Under the pieces are notes generated by a model. That model was not told the DNA's origin and searched no databases. It saw only the letters and a list, made by a program, of their open reading frames with translations. Both the position numbers and the translations under genes were made by a program. Below, piece by piece: positions 23,756 through 29,930 of a DNA stretch of 29,930 bases. The DNA is from Thermoplasmata archaeon (GTDB lineage Archaea > Thermoplasmatota > E2 > DHVEG-1), in NCBI GenBank assembly GCA_003649845.1, contig QMTB01000001.1, positions 1 through 29,930 on the forward strand, in the 5' to 3' direction. Position 1 is the first letter of the stretch. Every line of letters begins with the position of its first letter.

Positions 23756-24656
23756 ATTATTAGAGAATGAGAGAGTAGAAAGGATTCTATCGCCCCATCC
23801 TTTATCCTTTATGAAACTACAATCTCTATGTATATTTCTATTGATATGGGGTATACTGATAGGATGGTTTGCCAATTTCTCAGAGTGGTGTAACAGTTGG
23901 TTTAACGGTTTTATTCAGATTATACTTGTATGGAGCATAGTTTTACTTATATGGGGTATAATAGCATCTCTAGTTACCATTAGATGGCGTATCTTTTTCT
24001 TATATCTTGGAGTTGTATTGGTTGGCATTCTATTGATAATATGGCAGAATTGGCAGAGTATAACAGGGATTGTAATACCATATTACACTATATTTGTCTC
24101 GATTATCGGATTCTTACTAGTAGAGTTATATCGTAGATCACATAAGTATATCATATCGAATCATAGAATTATCTTCAAAGGTGGAGTACTAACGAAGGAG
24201 GAGAGGACATTGAGGTATGATAAGATTTCAGATATAAACTATAAACAAGGTATATTAGGGCAAATCTTTGGATTTGGAACAGTTATCCCTATAAGTCAAT
24301 CTGGTTTTGGTTTAGGTAGTGATAGTACTTTTGCTGCAGGAGGAGTCGCAGTAGGTAAAACCAGGGCAAAGTTTTTTGGATTAGCAGGAGGTGAGAAGGA
24401 AGTACAAACGCCTCGAGCTAGGAGTTACTATGAATTACATGGAGTATACCCTTTCAAGGAGATAAAAAAGCTTGTAGAATCATTAGTACAAGGTAGCGTT
24501 ATAACACAGTATCAACAGGAACAAGTTGAGTTTCAAAGGGAACAGGTGGATATACAGCGGGAGATGCGTGATCTATTGAAAAAACAACTGGAGTTACCAG
24601 GGGATTTATCTATCAACAATGTTGAAGAAGAATCGTCAGAGGAAGAGGAGGAATAG
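23742..24656 (+). CDS. Membrane protein with bacterial-type PH (bPH2) domain
   Basis: 304 aa. A short cytoplasmic start (ENERVERILSPHPLSFMK) is followed by about four membrane helices (roughly residues 27-130), then a bPH2-type domain: YRRSHKYIISNHRIIFKGGVL, ERTLRYDKISDINYKQGILGQIFGFGTV. A Gly-rich loop (about 188-212) interrupts the domain, and the end is a Gln/Glu-rich probable coiled coil (YQQEQVEFQREQVDIQREM) closing with a run of acidic residues. bPH2 proteins of the YdbS/YdbT type lie in membranes and have no settled role. Co-translated with the M50-like protein upstream; 39 bases separate it from the arginine decarboxylase gene. Confidence 0.85.
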   Translation: MDQDELLENERVERILSPHPLSFMKLQSLCIFLLIWGILIGWFANFSEWCNSWFNGFIQIILVWSIVLLIWGIIASLVTIRWRIFFLYLGVVLVGILLIIWQNWQSITGIVIPYYTIFVSIIGFLLVELYRRSHKYIISNHRIIFKGGVLTKEERTLRYDKISDINYKQGILGQIFGFGTVIPISQSGFGLGSDSTFAAGGVAVGKTRAKFFGLAGGEKEVQTPRARSYYELHGVYPFKEIKKLVESLVQGSVITQYQQEQVEFQREQVDIQREMRDLLKKQLELPGDLSINNVEEESSEEEEE

Positions 24657-24695
24657 ATATATTTAAATTCTATATTTTTATTTCCAGGAGAAGCT

Positions 24696-25238
24696 ATGGT
24701 ACCAAGAAAGGTTTTCTTCACTAAAGGGGTAGGTAAACATAAACATGAATTGCAATCCTTTGAACTTGCGCTTAGAAGCGCGGGTATAGAAAAATGTAAC
24801 CTAGTTAATGTATCTAGTATTATACCTCCAAATTGTAAGATTATTCCAAAAAATATTGGTGTATCACAATTAAAACCAGGTGAGATAACATACTGTGTGA
24901 TGTCTAGAAATAAAACTAATGAACCTAATCGTCTAGTTGGAGCAGCTATAGGAGTTGCAATTCCAAAGGAAAAGAATTCCTATGGGTATATATCAGAACA
25001 TCATAGTTTCGGAGAGGTGAGTAAGAAACTCGGTGATCATGTAGAGGATCTAGCAGCTACAATGCTCGCTATGACCCTTGGATTAGATTTTGATCCAGAT
25101 AAAGCATGGGATGAACGTAAACAAGAATATAAGATGAGCGGTAGATTCGTTAGAACTCAGAGTATCGTTCAAACAGCTAGGGGAGATAAAAATGGACTAT
25201 GGACAACAGTTATAGCTGCCGCAGTTTTTCTACCATAA
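24696..25238 (+). CDS. pdaD: Pyruvoyl-dependent arginine decarboxylase
   Basis: Makes agmatine from arginine, the start of archaeal polyamine synthesis and the source of agmatine for agmatidine in tRNA-Ile2. 180 aa. The self-cleavage site is visible: NVSSIIPP, where the bond Ser40-Ser41 should break to give a small beta chain and a larger alpha chain with an N-terminal pyruvoyl group. Later segments (GAAIGVAIPK, GYISEHHSFG, DHVEDLAATMLA, TVIAAAVFLP) match the family. AGGAGAAGCT precedes the ATG. It may be transcribed separately, since an AT-rich TATA-like run lies at 24657-24667, though at tight spacing. Confidence 0.94.
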   Translation: MVPRKVFFTKGVGKHKHELQSFELALRSAGIEKCNLVNVSSIIPPNCKIIPKNIGVSQLKPGEITYCVMSRNKTNEPNRLVGAAIGVAIPKEKNSYGYISEHHSFGEVSKKLGDHVEDLAATMLAMTLGLDFDPDKAWDERKQEYKMSGRFVRTQSIVQTARGDKNGLWTTVIAAAVFLP

Positions 25239-25245
25239 ACTAATA

Positions 25246-25252
25246 TTTTTTT
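25246..25252 (+). terminator. T7 run after pdaD
   Basis: Seven consecutive T residues begin eight bases after the pdaD stop, in a T-rich context with no hairpin, as expected of archaeal termination. It separates pdaD from ppsA, which has its own AT-rich upstream signal (about 25264-25273). Confidence 0.45.
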
Positions 25253-25326
25253 GAAGATTAGAAGAGTTTTAATAGGAGATAGTGTTGTATCCATGATATT
25301 TACTATAATTTGAGGTGAAAAGCTCA

Positions 25327-27756
25327 ATGGAAGAAGTATTTGTTAAATGGTTTGAGGAACTAGGAATCCAAGATGTCCCTCTGGTAGGAGGTAAAAATGC
25401 TTCTTTAGGCGAGATGATAAGAAACCTTAGTTCAAAAGGTGTAAATATCCCATCTGGTTTCGCTATAACTGCATATGCATATAAATATACAATAGAGAAG
25501 GCAGGTATTGACCAGAGGATTAGAGAGATTCTATCAGATCTTGATACTCATGATGTCAATAATCTAGCTGAGAGGGGACGTAAAATCAGAGAGCTCATTA
25601 GAAATACTCCTATTCCGCAGGAACTAGAAGAGGAGATAAGAAGATATTATAGAGAGATGGAGAATAGATATGGTAAAAACGTTGATGTAGCTGTTAGAAG
25701 TAGTGCAACCGCTGAGGATCTACCTGATGCTAGTTTTGCAGGGCAACAGGAAACCTATCTAAATGTTCGAGGAGAAGAAGAACTTTTAGCTAAAGTCAGA
25801 GAATGTTTTGCATCTCTATTTACAGATAGAGCGATATCATATAGAGTGGATAAAGGTTTTGATCATTTCAGTGTGTATCTCTCTGTTGGAGTGCAAAAGA
25901 TGGTTCGCTCTGATTTAGCAGCATCTGGAGTAATGTTTTCTATAGATACAGAAAGTGGTTTTAAAGATGCTGTATATATAACAGGTGCATATGGACTTGG
26001 AGAGAATGTTGTACAAGGTACAGTGAATCCAGATCAATTCTATGTATTTAAACCGACTTTGAAGAAAGGGTTTAAAGCAATTGTTGAGAAAAAACTTGGT
26101 TCTAAAGAAAAAAAGCTAGTATACAATGAGCAAGGTGGAACACAACAACAGGAGGTAAACGAGGAGGATAGAAATAAATTTGTTTTAAATGACGATGAGA
26201 TACTTAAACTTGCTAATTGGGCTTGTATAATAGAAGAACATTATAATAAACCTATGGATATAGAATGGGCTAAAGATGGGATTACCGGAGATCTATTTAT
26301 AGTACAAGCTAGACCTGAGACTGTACATTCACAGCGTGATGTAGCGAAACTGCAAACGTATGTACTTGAAGAAAAGGGCAGATTAATCGTTCAAGGTGAA
26401 GCTGTTGGAACAAAGATTGGACAAGGAGAAGCTAATATAATTGAGGATGTAAAGGATATAAGTAAATTCCAGAAGGGTCAGGTTTTAGTTACGGATATGA
26501 CTGATCCTGATTGGGAGCCAATTATGAAGATTGCAAGTGCAATAGTTACCAATAAAGGTGGTAGAACTTGTCATGCAGCTATAATATCTAGGGAACTTGG
26601 CATACCTTGTGTTATAGGTGCAGGAGATGCAACTTCTAAGATTATGCAAGGTTCAAAGATTACTGTTGATTGCTCTGAAGGCATAGGGAATATATATGAG
26701 GGATTGCTAAAATATAGGGTAGATGAGATAAAATTGGATACAATACCCAGAACAAAAACACAGATCATGATGAATGTTGGCGTACCAGAAAAGGCTTTTC
26801 AACAAGGTCAAATCCCTAATGATGGAGTAGGTTTAGCTCGAGAAGAATTTATTATAAACTCTCATATAGGTATACATCCTCTTGCAATATTAGAGTATGA
26901 GAAACTTAAACAGCTTGCACCTGAGAATCCTGAGATAGCGGAGATAGTTAATAAGATAGATGAGAAAAGCGCAGGGTATAATGATAAGATAGAGTTTTTT
27001 GTAGATACATTAGCTAGAGGTATATCTAAAATCGCTGCAGGGTTTTATCCAAATGATGTCATTGTTAGATTATCTGATTTTAAAACAAATGAATATGCAA
27101 ATCTAATCGGTGGGCATCTCTATGAACCGGAGGAACATAACCCTATGATAGGTTGGAGAGGAGCTTCTAGATACTATGATGAGAAGTTTAAACCAGCTTT
27201 TGGATTAGAATGCAGAGCGATTAAAAAAGCTAGAGATGAAATCGGTCTTACAAATATCAAGGTAATGGTGCCCTTCTGCCGTACACCAGAGGAAGGTAGA
27301 AAGGTTATAGAAGTCATGCAAGAGTATGGTTTAAGACAAGGAGAGAATGGATTAGAAGTATATGTAATGTGTGAGATACCCTCTAATGTAATCGTTGCAG
27401 ATCAATTTGCTGATATATTCGATGGGTTCAGCATTGGATCAAATGATCTAACGCAGCTTACCCTAGGATTGGATAGAGATTCTGATCTAGTTGCACATAT
27501 CTTTGATGAGAGAAATGAAGCTGTAAAAAGATTAGTCGCCCAAGTTATTGAAACAGCACATAAACATATTCCTAGGAGGAAAGTAGGCATATGTGGACAA
27601 GCACCTTCTGATTTCCCAGAGTTTGCAGAATTCCTAGTGGAATGTGGTATAGATAGTATATCATTGAATCCAGATACTGTTGTTAAAACCCGTTTGAAGA
27701 TAGCAGAGGTGGAAAAACGTATGCAACAACAAAGAGAAGAAGAGGTTATCAGCTAA
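25327..27756 (+). CDS. ppsA: Phosphoenolpyruvate synthase
   Basis: Converts pyruvate, ATP and water to PEP, AMP and phosphate; entry to gluconeogenesis in archaea. 809 aa, normal length. Domain order: ATP-grasp nucleotide-binding region (VPLVGGKNASLGEM, RSSATAEDLPDASFAGQQET), the swivelling phospho-His domain (GGRTCHAAIISRELGIPCVIG, His416), and the PEP/pyruvate TIM barrel (FSIGSNDLTQLTLGLDRDS, then GICGQAPSD with the catalytic Cys756). I start at the ATG at 25327, eight bases after GAGGTGA; the GTG at 25315 lies within that ribosome-binding site. Flanked by T-runs on both sides, so probably transcribed alone. Confidence 0.96.
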   Translation: MEEVFVKWFEELGIQDVPLVGGKNASLGEMIRNLSSKGVNIPSGFAITAYAYKYTIEKAGIDQRIREILSDLDTHDVNNLAERGRKIRELIRNTPIPQELEEEIRRYYREMENRYGKNVDVAVRSSATAEDLPDASFAGQQETYLNVRGEEELLAKVRECFASLFTDRAISYRVDKGFDHFSVYLSVGVQKMVRSDLAASGVMFSIDTESGFKDAVYITGAYGLGENVVQGTVNPDQFYVFKPTLKKGFKAIVEKKLGSKEKKLVYNEQGGTQQQEVNEEDRNKFVLNDDEILKLANWACIIEEHYNKPMDIEWAKDGITGDLFIVQARPETVHSQRDVAKLQTYVLEEKGRLIVQGEAVGTKIGQGEANIIEDVKDISKFQKGQVLVTDMTDPDWEPIMKIASAIVTNKGGRTCHAAIISRELGIPCVIGAGDATSKIMQGSKITVDCSEGIGNIYEGLLKYRVDEIKLDTIPRTKTQIMMNVGVPEKAFQQGQIPNDGVGLAREEFIINSHIGIHPLAILEYEKLKQLAPENPEIAEIVNKIDEKSAGYNDKIEFFVDTLARGISKIAAGFYPNDVIVRLSDFKTNEYANLIGGHLYEPEEHNPMIGWRGASRYYDEKFKPAFGLECRAIKKARDEIGLTNIKVMVPFCRTPEEGRKVIEVMQEYGLRQGENGLEVYVMCEIPSNVIVADQFADIFDGFSIGSNDLTQLTLGLDRDSDLVAHIFDERNEAVKRLVAQVIETAHKHIPRRKVGICGQAPSDFPEFAEFLVECGIDSISLNPDTVVKTRLKIAEVEKRMQQQREEEVIS

Positions 27757-27771
27757 TCCTCCTTTTCTAAC

Positions 27772-27778
27772 TTTTTTT
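27772..27778 (+). terminator. T7 run after ppsA
   Basis: Seven T residues 16 bases after the ppsA stop, preceded by a pyrimidine-rich CCTCCTTTTC and followed by further T-rich DNA; no hairpin. Typical of archaeal intrinsic termination. Confidence 0.45.
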
Positions 27779-27785
27779 GAAAAGT

Positions 27786-27794
27786 TTTTATGGT
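27786..27794 (+). promoter_or_regulatory. Candidate TATA box of the HisA-like gene
   Basis: TTTTTATGG centred about 26 bases before the ATG at 27816, the leaderless distance; no ribosome-binding site precedes the ATG. Confidence 0.4.
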
Positions 27795-27815
27795 TAAACC
27801 TTTTTCTTTTTTATC

Positions 27816-28400
27816 ATGGAGATTATAGCTTTGATTCATATAAAGAAACATAGAATAGTTTCTAGTTTAACAGTTGAACAATTAAAGGATATACAGTTTG
27901 GAGGGAAAAAAACTTATGTATTAGATGGTGATGGGATTTTAAAAGATAAACCAAATGTATCTCTATATCAACAGATGGCTAGATACCATGAGATATGGGT
28001 TGATGCTGGTCCTAGAAATTTAGGTGACCTAGTTGATATAATTATAGCTGGAGCAAATATAGTAATTATTAGAATAGATAGATGGCTTGATTTTAATATA
28101 GATGAGATTAGGGAACTAACAGATACCCCTGTATATTTAATGGTTAAACCTACTGAGGAGGATAGATATGAGATGAAAAATCTTGCTTCACTGGCTGATG
28201 GATTAGTTTTGTTTACATCTTTTGAAGATATACGTAAGAATTTTGTGATAGAAGGGGTGCTTAGAGATTTATCTAAAGATAATAAAGTCTATGCATATGA
28301 AGATAAACCTGAGTATATTAGATCATGGGAGAGTATCGGTGTAAAAGGTTTACTAGTAAATATTGATAATTTAAAGGAGTTTAGAGAATATGGAAGCTGA
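27816..28400 (+). CDS. HisA/HisF-related TIM-barrel protein, uncharacterised
   Basis: 194-aa protein related to phosphoribosyl-isomerase barrels (the archaeal group I know as COG1411). Seen: YVLDGDGI, in the place of the HisA-type catalytic Asp strand, IWVDAGPRNLGDLVDIIIAGANIVIIR, which matches the phosphate-binding and second-Asp region, and a late GVKGLLVNIDNL strand. It is about 40 residues shorter than HisA, and the C-terminal phosphate loop is not obvious, so a complete eight-fold barrel is uncertain. No histidine genes are nearby. Related genes occur in methanogens, but the reaction is unknown. Overlaps DUF2240 by 11 bases. Confidence 0.75.
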   Translation: MEIIALIHIKKHRIVSSLTVEQLKDIQFGGKKTYVLDGDGILKDKPNVSLYQQMARYHEIWVDAGPRNLGDLVDIIIAGANIVIIRIDRWLDFNIDEIRELTDTPVYLMVKPTEEDRYEMKNLASLADGLVLFTSFEDIRKNFVIEGVLRDLSKDNKVYAYEDKPEYIRSWESIGVKGLLVNIDNLKEFREYGS

Positions 28401-28869
28401 AGCTAGGAGGATAATTGCATCTGTATTCAAAAAAAGCGGTAAAAAGAAGTTGTCATCCTCAGATTTCTTCCTTATATTATCTATGGATTTAGGATGGTTT
28501 CCACCTGCAGAAGCTAAAAAATTTGTTAAATGGGCTGAGGAAAACAATTTATTGAAAAAAGATGAAGAAGATATATTGATCCCTACCTTTGATATTAAAA
28601 CAATTGATATCCCCATTGATTTTCAACCTTCTATGAAGAAATGGAAAACTGAGAGGAAACCTCTTAGAGAGAGAATATTGGAATACATAGAGAAGAATAG
28701 TAATATAGAGGATATAGATGAAAGAATTAAAGAGATAATGGAGGATAAGAAGATATTTTTTGAAGTAGCAGCATTATTTGTTGGTATAAATCTCAATTTA
28801 GATATGGGAAGGTTTTTTAGCGAAGTAGAACAGTTTATCTTACATGAGGAAGTAGAGGGTTATGGGTAG
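28390..28869 (+). CDS. DUF2240 family protein
   Basis: 159-aa archaeal protein of the DUF2240 family, function unknown. The N-terminal part looks like a winged-helix or helical domain: SSSDFFLILSMDLGWFPPAEAKKFVKWAEENNLL, then a linker with hydrophobic strands (IPTFDIKTIDIPIDFQPS) and a C-terminal helical region ending in the FFEVAALFVGINLNLDMG pattern. Co-translated with the HisA-like protein (11-base overlap). Its last 30 bases overlap the convergent permease gene. Confidence 0.82.
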   Translation: MEAEARRIIASVFKKSGKKKLSSSDFFLILSMDLGWFPPAEAKKFVKWAEENNLLKKDEEDILIPTFDIKTIDIPIDFQPSMKKWKTERKPLRERILEYIEKNSNIEDIDERIKEIMEDKKIFFEVAALFVGINLNLDMGRFFSEVEQFILHEEVEGYG

Positions 28870-29930
28870 TAAGAGTACACCCATACAGTGACTCCGTCTA
28901 ACACCCCAGGAGATTGGGAGTAGACCTATAAAGGTTGCTACTAGTAATACTAGGAGTCCATTTAAACCTGTAAATAGAGAAACTAGTATTATTATAATAA
29001 CTATAGTTGCAACTACCAAAGGTTGATATGGGATGCCTGTGAAACGCTGAGCGAAGATTTTACCTATAAAAATAGTGAAGAAATAACTTAGTGTTCCACT
29101 GAAGAGAAGAGATGCCATTAGATATACTAGATTTAAAGGTATGTTCATTGTATTCCATTCTTCTATAGGTATAAGCTGCTGGATAGCTAGAGCAGCTCCA
29201 CTCCTCGCTTTGAGAATTATAAATAAAACTAGTATCACAGAGAAAGCACAAGCAGTATTTACCGCTGACAAAGTTACAATTGTTTGTCGTCTACTGGATT
29301 CGCCTCTTATATTCATAGCTAGTATTGTACCAGTGGCAGAGGTTATACCAGGTATTATAGAAACTAGTATTCCAGCTAATGAACCTGTGATAATAGATAG
29401 AATAGAGGATTTCTTCTCCTTCTCTTCGATTTCAACATCTTCAATAGTCTGAGTTGGTATAGTTGGTTTTGTTAAAGCAGATGTAAGTAGAGTTGGTAAT
29501 CCAAATAGTCCTGCTAACGCAGGGAATAACACAGGTGCAGGTAGCCCAATGGGTGATGCCACTGGGAAATCTAATATCATCAATCCGAATATTCCTGATA
29601 TTATAAATACTATAAATGCAAATATTATTCCTAGAATAGAGGGTATTACACCTTTATCTGTGAAATCTGTTATTCTTCCTTTTTCTGTTGCAATCATTAA
29701 AATGGTGATGGCTATCAATATATAACCCATTATTTCATGTAAAATATTATACGAGTTAAAGGGAGAATCTATTATAAAACGCATTGGTAGTATTAGCAGT
29801 ATTGAGAATAATATTGCTCCATAACTCCCTAGAGCCGAGAGAGCAACTGCTTCATATCCTTTTCCTTCTAATAGTAGACTATGTGCTGGTAGTAGTGTTA
29901 AAGCTGAATCTTCATCGGGTGCACCGAGGA
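28840..29930 (-). CDS. TctA/COG1784-type membrane permease (5' end outside window)
   Basis: Polytopic membrane protein related to the large permease (TctA) of tripartite tricarboxylate transporters. The reading frame continues past the first Met in view (29784) to the window edge and there shows GAPDEDSALTLLPAHSLLLE and an SALGSYGAILFS helix, so the gene is cut and starts outside. The part seen has about nine hydrophobic segments; LVSIIPGITSATGTILAM repeats the Pro-Gly-rich motif typical of these permeases, which have two such inverted halves. Archaeal members occur without TctB or TctC, and the substrate is unknown; none of those partners is in view. Overlaps the DUF2240 end by 30 bases. Confidence 0.85.
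   Translation of the reverse strand, partial: LGAPDEDSALTLLPAHSLLLEGKGYEAVALSALGSYGAILFSILLILPMRFIIDSPFNSYNILHEIMGYILIAITILMIATEKGRITDFTDKGVIPSILGIIFAFIVFIISGIFGLMILDFPVASPIGLPAPVLFPALAGLFGLPTLLTSALTKPTIPTQTIEDVEIEEKEKKSSILSIITGSLAGILVSIIPGITSATGTILAMNIRGESSRRQTIVTLSAVNTACAFSVILVLFIILKARSGAALAIQQLIPIEEWNTMNIPLNLVYLMASLLFSGTLSYFFTIFIGKIFAQRFTGIPYQPLVVATIVIIIILVSLFTGLNGLLVLLVATFIGLLPISWGVRRSHCMGVLLLPITLYFLM

Noticed and set aside
1..29930. Search for defence islands, prophage, transposases or CRISPR arrays
   Set aside because: All genes read as housekeeping or conserved archaeal families; base composition and codon use look even by eye throughout.

Overview
The window is chromosomal DNA from an AT-rich (roughly one-third G+C by eye) euryarchaeal archaeon. 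Archaeal hallmarks are a two-gene GMP synthase, geranylgeranylglyceryl-phosphate synthase, two geranylgeranyl-reductase-family flavoproteins, a Pth2-type peptidyl-tRNA hydrolase, an AglB/STT3 oligosaccharyltransferase, a pyruvoyl arginine decarboxylase, a type IV pilin-like protein, a PGF-CTERM surface protein and many archaea-typical DUF families (DUF357, DUF99, DUF2240, DUF368, DUF5749-like). TATA-like boxes about 26 nt upstream of several start codons suggest leaderless transcripts, whereas many internal genes have GGAGG or GGTGA ribosome-binding sites. No gene fixes the lineage; a Thermoplasmata-like or related euryarchaeon is a guess. No rRNA, tRNA, insertion sequence, phage gene or CRISPR array is visible, so this looks like housekeeping chromosome.

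Layout. 1-760: DUF357 gene (cut by the window edge) and flavin reductase-like protein. 724-1548: SAM hydrolase (DUF62), minus strand. 1752-3736: purE and the two GMP synthase subunits. 3733-5039 (minus): geranylgeranylglyceryl-phosphate synthase and a UbiX-type flavin prenyltransferase. 5157-5579: type IV pilin-like protein. 5576-9151 (minus): AMMECR1, dihydroorotase, DUF368 membrane protein and an inositol-monophosphatase-family enzyme. 9208-13074 (minus): a very long AglB with a sequon-rich beta-domain tail. 13128-13985 (minus): PRPP synthetase. 14097-16256: large unknown membrane-anchored exported protein with 19 N-glycosylation sequons. 16238-17425 (minus): atypical GGR-family flavoprotein. 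17494-18133: DUF5749-like protein and Pth2. 18158-18907 (minus): PGF-CTERM surface protein, divergent from a tandem winged-helix protein (19063-19446). 19500-24656: seven-gene run with DUF99, ferredoxin, geranylgeranyl reductase, NAD kinase, JAMM protease-like protein, a degenerate M50-like membrane protein and a PH-domain membrane protein. 24696-27756: arginine decarboxylase and PEP synthase. 27816-28869: HisA-like barrel and DUF2240. 28840-29930 (minus): TctA-like permease, cut by the window edge.

Themes. (1) Ether-lipid synthesis: GGGP synthase makes the first ether bond, and ferredoxin plus geranylgeranyl reductase saturate the chains. (2) Surface glycoproteins: AglB, a DUF368 protein whose bacterial relatives recycle polyprenyl phosphate, a pilin-like protein and sequon-rich exported proteins. 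(3) Nucleotide synthesis: PRPP synthetase, PurE, GMP synthase and dihydroorotase. The most unusual items are the AglB tail (23 sequons in about 410 residues), the degenerate membrane metalloprotease-like protein next to a JAMM protein and a PH-domain protein, and the overlap of nearly all convergent gene ends.
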